Shown: positions 1 to 7,553, counted from the first letter of the stretch. The stretch is DNA of 13,685 nt from Planctomycetota bacterium (GCA_030623665.1 JAUXLO010000015.1:1-13685); one strand, 5' to 3'. Numbers and translations: made by a program. Notes: generated by a model from the letters alone, not told the origin.

Positions 1-2412
1 CTGGCACTTTTAGGAGCCACGCTGACCCTCCCCGGTATTGCAGGATTGGTGCTGATTATAGGTATGGCAGTGGATGCCAACGTGCTAATCTTTGAGAGGA
101 TTAGGGAGGAGAGGAACAAGGGTAAGGCAATCCCACTGGCACTGAAGACTGGTTATGATAAGGCATTTACCACCATTATTGACTCGAACCTTACTACGCT
201 TATTACCGCCCTCATACTTTATGCCGTGGGTACCGGTCCCGTTAAGGGCTTCGGTATAATCCTTACGATTGGCCTCATTGTAAACCTCTTTACCTCTATA
301 TTTGTTACCAGGGTGATCTTTGAGGTCTTGGACCTGAAGGCGTTCAGGATGTTACAGCTCTTCCAGAGACCCCACCTCAAGCTGCTCAGTTTCTTTAGGA
401 TAACGGCTTTTGCCTCAATCGTGTTGATCGTCCTTGGATTAGCGATGTTCAATTGGAGGGGCGTAGACAAGTATGATATAGACTTTACGGGTGGCACACT
501 GGTACACCTGCAATTAGCCGACCCGGCACCAACTGGAACCGTAAGGTCTACGTTAGTTCAATTGGGTTATGGCGATGCAGAGGTCCAGGGCATCTGGGGT
601 ACTGCTACCATGGCCGCTGCTGAGGCCTCCGAGTTTGGGATAAGGATAAAGGGTTTAAGCGATGAGAAGGCCGCCGAGAAGCTGGAGAGCGATATCAGAA
701 AGGCCTTTGGAGACCAGTTCGGGAATATAACGTTTGGTGCAGCACCTATGGTCTTAAACCTGAAGCTGCAGGGTCCTGTAGAGGAGTCCGAACTAAGAAG
801 GCGACTTGCCAAGATAGGATATACCGACGAGGATATCATCTACCTTTCCCCAATCGGGGTGCCTGCTCAGAGCTTTGAGATCACCGTGCCCGCCTTAAAG
901 GATGCAAGTGCACGGGCTGAGACCGAGGAGTCGCTTTCCCAGGGCATTCCCGGCCTGGCCTTTAGTGAGGTAAGTCTCAGCTTTGGAGAGATGAGAGACG
1001 TGGCCCCGCGCACCGTTGTCCCCGGTGCGATGCCCGTTGCCCAGGGAGTTCTTGAGCTCGACCTCAGTAAACGTGTAGACCCCCAGCTCATCGAGCTGGA
1101 ACTGGAGAAGAGGGGTTTTGCGGACGTTTCCGTTGCAGTACGGGAAGAAAGGACGAGGAAACCACGCAGTTCGCGGCTTGAGATCAGCGGTCTAAAGGGT
1201 ACCTTGACGCTTATAAAGGAGGGGATGGAAAAGACCGTCAGGCTCCCTGCATTTACCTTCCAGACGGATACCTCTCTCAGGATAGAATTGGATAGCCCTC
1301 AAGAGGAACAGGCCCTGAGGGACCGGCTCATGGAACTCGGCGTTACCAAGATAATCTCTCAGAATGCACCTTCTGAATCCTTTGCGATGGAGATGAAACC
1401 TCTAAGCACCAGTAAGATCCAGGAGAAGATCAGTGACGACATAATTTCTACCTTCAAAGAGAGTCTTTTCCGGGAGAAGATAGGGGTAAGCTTTGAGGAA
1501 CTGTCCAAGGCGGCCGGTCAGGAAGGCAGTTCTGATGAAGGGGCAGAGTCTCTGGTGCTTATGACCTTGAGTAAGCCGATGGTAAAGGAAAAAATAGAGG
1601 ATGCACTCTCAAAATCCGGGTACGCTGGCGCCTTGGCAGAGATACTTGCGCCGGGGAAGACCTATAGGTCGGTAAAGGTTCGCGTGAAGGCCGCCGATAT
1701 TGAGACAATGGAGGCTGACCTGTCCGACACCTTTTCGGTGACCGAGCCCCTTAAGAGGGTGGTAAGCATTGGTTCGACGGTTGCAGGGGAGATGAAGAAC
1801 AGGGCGTTTCTGGCCCTTATATTTGCCCTGGTGGCAATTATTATTTATATATGGATCCGTTTCGGCGAGGTTAAGTTTGGCGTCGCTGCGGTCTTCGCCC
1901 TTATACATGACGTACTCTTTACCTTGGGGGCCGTGGCGGTGGCGGGCTATTATTCCACTATCTTTGGTGACGTGAAGATAAATCTCGCCATGATAGCCTC
2001 CTTCCTCACGCTTATCGGTTATTCACTTAATGATACTATTGTGGTATTTGACAGGATAAGGGAGAATATGGCGGGGAAAAAGACGGTGGATACCGGGTTG
2101 GTTAATGAAAGTATAAATCAGACCTTGAGTCGGACGGTAATAACGTCTATAACTACATTTTGCGTGGTATCGGCCCTTTATTTCTTGGGTGGTACGGAGA
2201 TACACGGCTTTGCATTTGTTATGATGGTAGGCGTGGTGGTCGGGACGTATTCTTCTATATTTGTTGCGAGTCCCGTTCTTGTCTATTGGTCCACAGTAAG
2301 GAAGGGCTTTAGCATGGTATTTTTGGTCTTGAGTGCGCCCCTGTGGGTCCCATGGAGGGTGCTTAAAGGGTTGTTTGGCGGAGGGAGCAAGATTCGTCCC
2401 CGCAGGGCGTAG
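1..2412 (+). CDS. secDF: Protein translocase SecDF fusion, 5' end outside window
   Basis: SecD and SecF are inner-membrane partners of SecYEG that use the proton gradient to pull proteins out of the channel. The frame is open from base 1, so the start and most of SecD lie outside the window. Bases 1-350 encode the end of Sec[18 protein letters not shown], then two more membrane segments. A short linker leads to SecF: its first membrane segment near 394-460, the DFTGG motif near 484-495, a very long periplasmic region to about 1785, then membrane segments from about 1800 with the SecF signatures [19 protein letters not shown] and [12 protein letters not shown] further hydrophobic stretch and a basic tail (SKIRPRRA) end the protein. 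One reading frame carries both halves with no stop or frameshift, so this is a true fusion. The SecF periplasmic part is about four times the usual length (see the repeat entry). The LysM gene starts 50 bases on. Identification is secure. Confidence 0.95.
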   Translation: MALLGATLTLPGIAGLVLIIGMAVDANVLIFERIREERNKGKAIPLALKTGYDKAFTTIIDSNLTTLITALILYAVGTGPVKGFGIILTIGLIVNLFTSIFVTRVIFEVLDLKAFRMLQLFQRPHLKLLSFFRITAFASIVLIVLGLAMFNWRGVDKYDIDFTGGTLVHLQLADPAPTGTVRSTLVQLGYGDAEVQGIWGTATMAAAEASEFGIRIKGLSDEKAAEKLESDIRKAFGDQFGNITFGAAPMVLNLKLQGPVEESELRRRLAKIGYTDEDIIYLSPIGVPAQSFEITVPALKDASARAETEESLSQGIPGLAFSEVSLSFGEMRDVAPRTVVPGAMPVAQGVLELDLSKRVDPQLIELELEKRGFADVSVAVREERTRKPRSSRLEISGLKGTLTLIKEGMEKTVRLPAFTFQTDTSLRIELDSPQEEQALRDRLMELGVTKIISQNAPSESFAMEMKPLSTSKIQEKISDDIISTFKESLFREKIGVSFEELSKAAGQEGSSDEGAESLVLMTLSKPMVKEKIEDALSKSGYAGALAEILAPGKTYRSVKVRVKAADIETMEADLSDTFSVTEPLKRVVSIGSTVAGEMKNRAFLALIFALVAIIIYIWIRFGEVKFGVAAVFALIHDVLFTLGAVAVAGYYSTIFGDVKINLAMIASFLTLIGYSLNDTIVVFDRIRENMAGKKTVDTGLVNESINQTLSRTVITSITTFCVVSALYFLGGTEIHGFAFVMMVGVVVGTYSSIFVASPVLVYWSTVRKGFSMVFLVLSAPLWVPWRVLKGLFGGGSKIRPRRA
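496..1785 (+). repeat. Five P4-like modules in the SecF periplasmic region
   Basis: Ordinary SecF has one periplasmic P4 domain: strand, helix, strand, then strand, helix, strand. I read five divergent copies here, at about 496-747, 748-999, 1045-1266, 1270-1515 and 1546-1785. Each first half has a hydrophobic strand, a polar turn and a helix ending in a glycine turn: LVHLQLADP then [18 protein letters not shown] then [19 protein letters not shown] then [19 protein letters not shown] then [18 protein letters not shown] then SKSGYAGAL. Each second half begins with a strand such as [35 protein letters not shown] or SVKVRVKAA. Only the last ends with the canonical [12 protein letters not shown] junction to the second membrane segment. 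The repeats are seen by eye; that they share the P4 fold is inference. Confidence 0.7.
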
Positions 2413-2462
2413 ATGGTGAGTTAGAAGAAGGGGTGGCGCCTTTTTTGTTCCTAGGAGGCGTT

Positions 2463-3314
2463 ATGGCTGCAGGAAAGAAGAGTGTTATCAGGAGATGGGA
2501 GACGCAGGTGGGTATAGGTGTGTCGGTTGTCTGCTTCTCGGTGTTGGGTGTTTTTCTTGGTTTGAGGACTGGAGGGGAAAAGCTTGATACGCCTGTGGAG
2601 GTTGTACAGGCTGAGAAGGTTTCGCGTCCTGAGGAGGCCCCGCAGGTTAAGGCAGTTTCACGGGCTGAGGTAGTTTTATCGGCTGAAGCGGTGACGCAGG
2701 ATGAGGGACGACCTTTGGGAATCCCCGACCTGGATGAGACAAATACGGAGGGAGTCTTGGTTCGTGGTCCCGGCGGGATGATAAAAGGGGTGCTGGAGGG
2801 GTCCTCAACGGTTCAATATTCCGCAGGGAGCACACCGGAAGAACCTCCAGCAATTGAATCTTCTTCGGAAGAGATGGTTGCCGTTAAAGGTACGGTGGCA
2901 GAGGGTGCCGCAGAGGATGAGGCAGCGGCCTCCTATCCCAAGACCCATACTATTGAGCCCAATGATACGCTGATGGGCATTGCAAAGGATTACTATGGGA
3001 GTGTCTCTAAGTGGGCTCTAATCTATGATGCAAACGGCCTTTCAGACAGAGACGCGCTGATAGTTGGTCAGAATCTGGTAATTCCGTCCCCGGAGGGCGA
3101 GGTTGAGCAGCAGCCCGTAGTGAAGAAGACATCACTCAGCGGGAGGGGTTCTCCAGCGATAGCCCATAGGGTTCAACAAGGTGATACACTTCAGAAGTTG
3201 GCCGGGGTGTATTACAGTGACGAGTCTGAGTGGAAGAGGATATACGATGCCAACAAGGGGTATCTATCTGGCAGGGAGACGCTTAAACCGGGAGAAGTGC
3301 TTATAATCCCTTGA
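2463..3314 (+). CDS. Membrane-anchored protein with two LysM domains
   Basis: This 283-residue protein probably binds peptidoglycan glycan chains from the outer face of the inner membrane. ATG 2463 is chosen because AGGAGG lies just before it (2453-2458); an in-frame GTG at 2433 has no such site. A charged N-terminus (GKKSVIRRWE) precedes one hydrophobic segment, VGIGVSVVCFSVLGVFLGL, which looks like an uncleaved anchor. About 120 residues of acidic, Val/Ala/Glu-rich, low-complexity sequence follow, suited to an extended spacer. Two LysM domains come at about residues 160-208 (HTIEPNDTLMGIAKDYYG, IYDANGL, GQNLVIP) and 233-283 (HRVQQGDTLQKLAGVYY, IYDANKG, PGEVLIIP), the second ending the protein. 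No hydrolase or peptidase domain is present. It lies between secDF and the propeller gene with short gaps, which suggests co-transcription and an envelope role. The exact partner is unknown. Confidence 0.85.
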   Translation: MAAGKKSVIRRWETQVGIGVSVVCFSVLGVFLGLRTGGEKLDTPVEVVQAEKVSRPEEAPQVKAVSRAEVVLSAEAVTQDEGRPLGIPDLDETNTEGVLVRGPGGMIKGVLEGSSTVQYSAGSTPEEPPAIESSSEEMVAVKGTVAEGAAEDEAAASYPKTHTIEPNDTLMGIAKDYYGSVSKWALIYDANGLSDRDALIVGQNLVIPSPEGEVEQQPVVKKTSLSGRGSPAIAHRVQQGDTLQKLAGVYYSDESEWKRIYDANKGYLSGRETLKPGEVLIIP

Positions 3315-3343
3315 TTAGACATCATAGTGTAGGGGAGGGTAAA

Positions 3344-4492
3344 ATGGGAAGGACAATATTGAGGCCCATAGTGTGTCTTGTGTGCCTTTGTTATTTAATG
3401 GGCCTTGTTCCGGCCCTGAGCGGAGGCCCTTACGAACTCAGGGCGGAGGTGATGGATAGCCCGTTTCCTTTGTTCAAGCATGACCAGCAACACACGGGGA
3501 AGAGCAAGTACAAGGGAATCCAGACGGCGAATTGTAAGTGGACGTACTCTACGAATGACCCGATTGTCTCCTCTCCCGTGGTGAGCAGTGACGGGGTTGT
3601 CTATTTCGGGAGCCTTGACGGGAATTTATATGCAATAAGACCCGATGGCCATACCAAGTGGTTCTTTACCACCAAGCAAGACGTCTTTTCAACCCCGGCC
3701 ATCGATGCGTCGGGTACAATATATATAGGCAACAGTGGCAATTTCCTGTATGCCATTGGGAAGGACATGAAGGAGAAATGGAAGTTCAGGACTGGCGGAG
3801 CCATACTGTCCTCGCCCAATATAGGTTCGGACGGGACCGTTTACATAGGCAGTTGGGACGGCAGGCTCTATGCCATAGGCCCGAACGGAGTTCTTAGGTG
3901 GACTTATCAGACTGGTGATGCCATAGTACTTTCCTCTCCTGCCATAGCTGCCGACGGTACCGTTTATATAGGTTCCAGAGACAGGAAACTCCATGCCGTA
4001 GATGCAAAGAGTGGTACTGAAAAGTGGACCTTCCTAGCCGGAGACAAAGTAGATTCTGCGCCGTCTGTTGGGGCTGACGGCACAATCTATTTCGGGTCCA
4101 ATAATGGGACGCTCTATGCCTTAGACCCGAACGGTAAACTGAAGTGGAAGTTTGAGACGGGCTCCTGGATATACACGTCTCCCTCCATAGACATAGACGG
4201 TACGATATTCTTTGGGGCGAAAGACGGGAAGCTGTACGCATTGAATGAGGATGGCAGTTTAAAGTGGAACTTTTCTACCGGCGGCAGCATAAGCTCTTCA
4301 CCGGCCGTAGATTCCGATGGGACGGTATATGTGGGTTCGTGGGACAAAAAGCTGTACGCCATCGACGCCAACGGCAACCCCAAGTGGAGCTACGACCTTG
4401 GTGCCTCGATTGCCAGTTCGCCTGCCATCGGCGCAGACGGTACGATTTATGTGGGATGCGATAACGGTATGTTGTACGCGCTGGGGAAGTGA
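3344..4492 (+). CDS. Exported PQQ-like beta-propeller repeat protein
   Basis: The protein has 382 residues from ATG 3344, chosen for the GGGGAGGG site just upstream; an earlier in-frame TTG overlaps the preceding stop. The N-terminus (RTILRPIVCLVCLCYLMGL then VPALSGG) looks like a signal peptide; there is no convincing lipobox. After a segment with FPLFKHDQQHTGKSKY come about 40-residue repeats of the pattern GTVYIGSxDGxLYAI, DGxxKWxFxTG, SSPAI. Seven full repeats are followed by a last half repeat (GTIYVGCDNGMLYALGK), which would pair with the N-terminal half repeat (CKWTYSTND, VSSPVVSSD) to close an eight-bladed ring. Proteins of this family include BamB and many secreted propellers of unknown role. 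No enzymatic domain is attached, so binding or scaffolding is likely. I see no evidence that it binds the PQQ cofactor. It starts 29 bases after the LysM gene, probably in the same operon. Confidence 0.85.
   Translation: MGRTILRPIVCLVCLCYLMGLVPALSGGPYELRAEVMDSPFPLFKHDQQHTGKSKYKGIQTANCKWTYSTNDPIVSSPVVSSDGVVYFGSLDGNLYAIRPDGHTKWFFTTKQDVFSTPAIDASGTIYIGNSGNFLYAIGKDMKEKWKFRTGGAILSSPNIGSDGTVYIGSWDGRLYAIGPNGVLRWTYQTGDAIVLSSPAIAADGTVYIGSRDRKLHAVDAKSGTEKWTFLAGDKVDSAPSVGADGTIYFGSNNGTLYALDPNGKLKWKFETGSWIYTSPSIDIDGTIFFGAKDGKLYALNEDGSLKWNFSTGGSISSSPAVDSDGTVYVGSWDKKLYAIDANGNPKWSYDLGASIASSPAIGADGTIYVGCDNGMLYALGK
3593..4489 (+). repeat. Eight tandem propeller repeat starts, 120-123 base period
   Basis: Repeat starts, marked by the Gly-(Thr/Val)-(Val/Ile)-(Tyr/Phe) strand, fall at 3593, 3713, 3833, 3956, 4079, 4199, 4319 and 4439. 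Spacing is 120 bases except for two units of 123, each with one extra residue. The last unit is a half repeat. Protein similarity between units is high (GTVYIGS, LYAI, KWxF, SSPAI recur), which fits expansion by internal duplication. Confidence 0.85.
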
Positions 4493-4525
4493 GCCGCTTC
4501 TATTTCAACGCGTTAAAATGACGGC

Positions 4526-4555
4526 TTGACCGAAACTATACGTTTATGATATAAA
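4526..4555 (+). promoter_or_regulatory. Candidate sigma-70 type promoter for ahbC
   Basis: TTGACC (4526-4531) and TATAAA (4550-4555) are separated by 18 bases. Each box differs from consensus at one position. Transcription would start near 4562 and give a short leader that carries the G-rich ribosome site at 4574-4581. It suggests ahbC can be expressed apart from the envelope genes upstream. The call rests on sequence only. Confidence 0.5.
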
Positions 4556-4591
4556 AGTTGTAGTGTTTGTATTGAGGGGGGAAGTAAGTAG

Positions 4592-5794
4592 ATGATAGGT
4601 ATATCCAAATTATACTGCGGGACCGTTGAGCCGTCGGATGCGCTCCGTTACGGCAGGCAGTCGAAGAGGCTCCCGTCACATCTCCTTCAGTTCTCCAGCG
4701 ACAAGAAACCCGTCGTGGTGTGGAACGTGGGTCAGCGCTGCAACCTGAAGTGCATACACTGCTACTCCCAGTCAAGAGACATTGAGTACCCCGGTGAGCT
4801 CACGACTGCAGAGGCCAGGGCCATGCTCGATGACCTTGCCCAATACGGCGCACCCGTCATACTCTTCTCCGGTGGAGAGCCGCTTATGAGGGAGGACCTC
4901 CTTGAACTCGCCCACCACGCCAAGAGTAAGGGCCTCAGGGCCGTTATAAGTACCAACGGCACACTTGTCAGCAGGGAAAAGGCGAAGGAGTTAAAGTCCG
5001 TGGGTCTCTCCTACGTCGGCGTAAGCCTCGACGGCATGAAAGAGACAAACGACCGCTTCCGGGCCGTTGAGGGTGCCTTCGATATGGCCGTCCAGGGGAT
5101 AAGGAATTGCCTGGCTGAGGGGATAAAGGTCGGCCTTCGGTTTACAATAAATAAGGGTAATGCACAGGATATTCCCGATATATTCGAGCTTATATATAAT
5201 GAAGGCATCCCCAGGGTATGCTTCTATCACCTGGTCTATGCCGGCAGGGGCTCTAAACTCATAAAAGAAGACCTCGACCACGAGGAGACACGCCGTGTGG
5301 TAGACCTTATTATGGACAAGACCAGGGAGATGCACGACCGGGGCCACAAACTTGAGGTTCTGACGGTCGACAACCATGCAGACGGCCCCCATCTCTACCT
5401 GCGCCTCAAGAAGGAGAACCCTAAGAGGGCCGCCGAGGTCTACGAACTCCTCCAGATGAACGAGGGCAACAGCTCGGGCAAGGGGCTGGCCTGCATAAGC
5501 TGGGACGGCGCAGTGCACCCGGATCAGTTCTGGAGACATGTCATACTGGGCAATGTGAAGGAAAGACCGTTCAGCGAGATTTGGGAAGACCTGTCAAACC
5601 CCCTCATGGCACGGCTCAAGGACAAGAAACCACACCTCAAGGGACGCTGCGCCCAGTGCCAGTGGCTCAATATCTGCGGCGGTAATTTCAGGGCACGTGC
5701 CGAGGCCTATTACGGCGACATGTGGGCCCCTGACCCGGCCTGTTATCTGACGGACGAAGAGATCGGCATCGCCGTAGGCGCCGCACAGGAATAA
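4592..5794 (+). CDS. ahbC: AhbC-type radical SAM enzyme (12,18-didecarboxysiroheme deacetylase)
   Basis: AhbC removes acetate side chains from 12,18-didecarboxysiroheme to give Fe-coproporphyrin III in the siroheme-dependent haem route of archaea and some anaerobic bacteria. The 400-residue protein opens with MIGISKLYCGTVEPSDALRY, which I recognise as typical of AhbC. The radical SAM cluster motif CxxxCxxC is at C50, C54 and C57, followed by the SAM-binding GGEP at 94-97 and STNGTL near 120. A C-terminal SPASM-type domain supplies a second cysteine set: C301, C353, C356, C362 and C384, with CAQCQWLNICGGN clear. Length and order match the family. The main alternative is the close relative NirJ/NirJ1 of haem d1 synthesis; I favour AhbC on the N-terminus. 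No ahbA, ahbB, ahbD or nir gene is visible nearby. ATG 4592 follows a G-rich ribosome site. The gene is convergent with the aminotransferase, 26 bases away. Confidence 0.75.
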   Translation: MIGISKLYCGTVEPSDALRYGRQSKRLPSHLLQFSSDKKPVVVWNVGQRCNLKCIHCYSQSRDIEYPGELTTAEARAMLDDLAQYGAPVILFSGGEPLMREDLLELAHHAKSKGLRAVISTNGTLVSREKAKELKSVGLSYVGVSLDGMKETNDRFRAVEGAFDMAVQGIRNCLAEGIKVGLRFTINKGNAQDIPDIFELIYNEGIPRVCFYHLVYAGRGSKLIKEDLDHEETRRVVDLIMDKTREMHDRGHKLEVLTVDNHADGPHLYLRLKKENPKRAAEVYELLQMNEGNSSGKGLACISWDGAVHPDQFWRHVILGNVKERPFSEIWEDLSNPLMARLKDKKPHLKGRCAQCQWLNICGGNFRARAEAYYGDMWAPDPACYLTDEEIGIAVGAAQE

Positions 5795-5820
5795 GGCACA
5801 CTACCTGCCACTTAGCCTCA

Positions 5821-6969
5821 TTACTTTTTATCGTCCATGAGTATGCGCTGGGCGGTTGCAACACCCTTACCTGCCTCTACCGGGTAGCCACCGTCATGCA
5901 GGCCCTTCTCTATGGCGGAGACGGCAGTGATGATATCAAAATCGTTCATATAGCCTACATGGGCCACACGGAATATCTTGCCCTTTAACTCGGCCTGGCC
6001 GCCGGCTATGCTGACGCCGTATTTGTCCCTCAGATTCTTCGTAAAGGCCACACCGTCTATACCATCAGGCACCTTGACCGCCGTTAGTATATCACAGGGT
6101 TGCCGGGCAAATAGCTCAAGCCCCAGGGCCTTTACGGACTCCCTTGTGGCATGTGCAAGCCGAGAATGTCTTTGCCAGATATCTTCCAACCCCTCCTCCT
6201 TTATTATCTCCAGCGCCGCCTTCAGGGCCATTATCAGAGAAATGGCGGGGGTGAAGGGCGTGGTGCCCCTCTTCAATGCATCGTGCATAGCCCGGAAGTC
6301 CCAATAATACCTGGGCAGGTCCGCCTTTTTTATTTTATCCTGTGCTGTAGGCCTCACGGCCGCTAAGGCCAGCCCGGGCGGCATCATAAGGCCTTTCTGT
6401 GAACTGGTCACCGCCACGTCTACCTGCCACTTGTCCATGAAGAACGGGCTGACACCCACGGCGGTTATGGCGTCCACTATCAGGAGGGCCGGATAGCCTC
6501 TTACTATGTTTGCGATCGTTTCTGTGTCGTTCTGTACCCCTGTCGACGTCTCACAGTGGGTGATGAATACGGCCTTGATGCGCTTGTCTTTTTTGAGCGC
6601 CGTTTCTACCGCCTCCGGTTCAACCGCGCATCCGTACTCTACGTCTATACAGGTTGTCTTTACCCCGTACGCCCTGCATAGCTCGGCCCACCGCTCGCCG
6701 AATTTACCGCCGCGCACCACCAGGGCCGTATCCTTTCTCGAGAGCAGGTTGACCACACAGGCCTCCATCGCACCCGTACCGGATGACGTAAGGGTGAGGA
6801 CCTCGCCCTCTTCGGTCTGGAAGAGGTGTTTGAGACCTTCCGAGACATCTGCAAGTATTTTGGAAAATTCCGGTGTGCGGTGGTGTATAAGCGGCGCCGC
6901 CTCAGCCAGAGAGACCTCTGGGGGCACAGGCGTAGGGCCGGGGGTAAATAAATAGTGTTTCTTTGCCAT
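5821..6969 (-). CDS. Class V aminotransferase (alanine-glyoxylate / serine-pyruvate type)
   Basis: This 382-residue PLP enzyme belongs to the family of alanine-glyoxylate, serine-pyruvate and serine-glyoxylate aminotransferases, which moves an amino group between a small amino acid and a keto acid in the cytoplasm. The N-terminal FTPGPTPVPPEV is typical. SSGTGAMEA (62-70) is the phosphate-binding turn, D166 in LLIVDAITAVG should hold the pyridine nitrogen, and K192 in SSQKGLMMPPGLA is the PLP lysine. R334 in FRVAHVGYMNDFD fits the carboxylate-binding arginine. Length is normal. The substrate cannot be read from sequence; roles in serine, glycine or glyoxylate metabolism are all possible. No strong ribosome site precedes ATG 6969, and no other metabolic gene is adjacent. 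The likely promoter lies about 235 bases upstream, beyond two palindromic elements, so the mRNA would have a long structured leader. Confidence 0.85.
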   Translation of the reverse strand: MAKKHYLFTPGPTPVPPEVSLAEAAPLIHHRTPEFSKILADVSEGLKHLFQTEEGEVLTLTSSGTGAMEACVVNLLSRKDTALVVRGGKFGERWAELCRAYGVKTTCIDVEYGCAVEPEAVETALKKDKRIKAVFITHCETSTGVQNDTETIANIVRGYPALLIVDAITAVGVSPFFMDKWQVDVAVTSSQKGLMMPPGLALAAVRPTAQDKIKKADLPRYYWDFRAMHDALKRGTTPFTPAISLIMALKAALEIIKEEGLEDIWQRHSRLAHATRESVKALGLELFARQPCDILTAVKVPDGIDGVAFTKNLRDKYGVSIAGGQAELKGKIFRVAHVGYMNDFDIITAVSAIEKGLHDGGYPVEAGKGVATAQRILMDDKK

Positions 6970-7000
6970 ATTCTTAATCTAAAAGAGTAACATAGAAAAT

Positions 7001-7052
7001 GTAGCGTGCGAGCTTGCTCGCACGTTAACGTGGCAGCAAGCTACCACGCTAC
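7001..7052. repeat. Imperfect palindrome able to form one long or two short stems
   Basis: The outer ends are GTAGCGTG (7001-7008) and CACGCTAC (7045-7052), and the whole 52 bases are nearly self-complementary, with four mismatched positions, around a GTTAAC centre. Each half is also a hairpin: 7005-7013 pairs with 7016-7024 perfectly over 9 bases, and 7029-7037 pairs with 7040-7048 with one mismatch that becomes a G-U pair in minus-strand RNA. It lies 31 bases before the aminotransferase start codon. It resembles REP or MITE-like dispersed elements; copy number in the genome cannot be seen here. Confidence 0.75.
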
Positions 7053-7068
7053 ATACTCTAACGTTCAT

Positions 7069-7140
7069 TGTCATTCTGAGCGAAGCGAAGAATCTGGTGT
7101 TCTAGAGATTCTTCGGTCGCTTCACTCCCTCAGAATGACA
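7069..7140. repeat. Imperfect inverted repeat with TGTCATTCTGAG ends
   Basis: The left arm starts TGTCATTCTGAG and runs to AAGAATCT (7069-7095). The right arm starts AGATTCTTCGG and ends CTCAGAATGACA (7106-7140). The arms match at both ends, but the right arm has about eight more bases in its middle. The terminal sequence resembles, from memory, a palindromic repeat found in many copies in environmental bacterial genomes. It has no coding capacity and looks like a non-autonomous mobile repeat or its remnant. Confidence 0.75.
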
Positions 7141-7203
7141 GTTGTGTGAGATTTTCCAGAGTTCCCAGGTCAAACAAGGAAGCGTTATAAAAGTAATTGC
7201 GCT

Positions 7204-7231
7204 ATTATAGTTTGGTAGGAGCCGATGTCAA
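7204..7231 (-). promoter_or_regulatory. Perfect-consensus sigma-70 promoter toward the aminotransferase
   Basis: On the minus strand TTGACA (7226-7231) and TATAAT (7204-7209) are separated by 16 bases. Both boxes match consensus at all six positions, the best promoter in the window. Start of transcription would be near 7197, giving a leader of about 228 bases that includes both palindromes before ATG 6969. A separate small RNA ending in the palindromes is the alternative. Confidence 0.7.
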
Positions 7232-7291
7232 CAAATCAAACCGGACGAGCTGTTACGCTGCATTTCTTGCAAGGCCCGCTAAATGGGGCAG

Positions 7292-7480
7292 CTACTGCGC
7301 CCGCCTCCCCCGCAACTCATTATCGAGCAGTATGGCCTCAAGGTCAGGCAGTATGGAAAGGGCCAGCTGCCTCTCTACCTGTGATTCCTTCAAGATTTTT
7401 GCCAGTTTGCCGCCCTCTTCGTAGGAAAGACCTATCAGGATTTCGTCCATTACCTTACGCCGGTCAACCACTCTTGCCAT
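7292..7480 (-). CDS. Small protein of unknown function downstream of lon
   Basis: I do not recognise this 62-residue protein. The start at 7480 (MARVVDRRKV) is chosen because AGAGGA lies 8 bases upstream; an in-frame ATG ten codons earlier lacks this. The sequence is charged, contains no cysteine and appears mostly helical: VMDEILIGLSYEEGGKLAKI, then ALSILPDLEAILLDNELRG and a basic end. There is no signal peptide or membrane segment. It begins 73 bases after lon in the same direction and could be the last gene of that transcript. The frame reads like protein rather than antisense noise, but the short length leaves doubt. Nothing in the sequence tells its role; an adaptor or regulator linked to Lon would be a guess. 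Confidence 0.5.
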   Translation of the reverse strand: MARVVDRRKVMDEILIGLSYEEGGKLAKILKESQVERQLALSILPDLEAILLDNELRGRRAQ

Positions 7481-7553
7481 AGGGAGTTTCCTCTTTGAGT
7501 AAAGATTCAATGGTCTAGGGGGCTGAAGGTTTCAAACGTTCAAAGGTCAGACG

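Larger units (their letters stand above)
6970..7291. other. 322-base non-coding stretch with palindromes and a promoter
   Basis: I find no supported coding region between the aminotransferase and the small gene downstream of lon. From right to left it holds a consensus minus-strand promoter (7204-7231), an inverted repeat (7069-7140) and a second palindrome (7001-7052). The rest shows no clear signal. Confidence 0.7.

Noticed and set aside
2433..2462. GTG start for the LysM protein ten codons upstream
   Set aside because: ATG 2463 has AGGAGG just before it, and the added residues would be an untypical hydrophobic extension.
4493..4525. Terminator after the propeller gene
   Set aside because: AGCCG and CGGCT could pair, but the loop is about 26 bases and no T-run follows.
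4991..5539. 182-codon open frame on the minus strand within ahbC
   Set aside because: ahbC is clearly the real gene, with family motifs throughout; the antisense frame shows no recognisable protein.
7225..7482. 85-codon plus-strand frame with a fair ribosome site (TAGGAG)
   Set aside because: It starts inside the consensus minus-strand promoter and runs antisense to the small gene after lon. The translation is Pro/Arg/Ala-rich without pattern, so I take it as chance.
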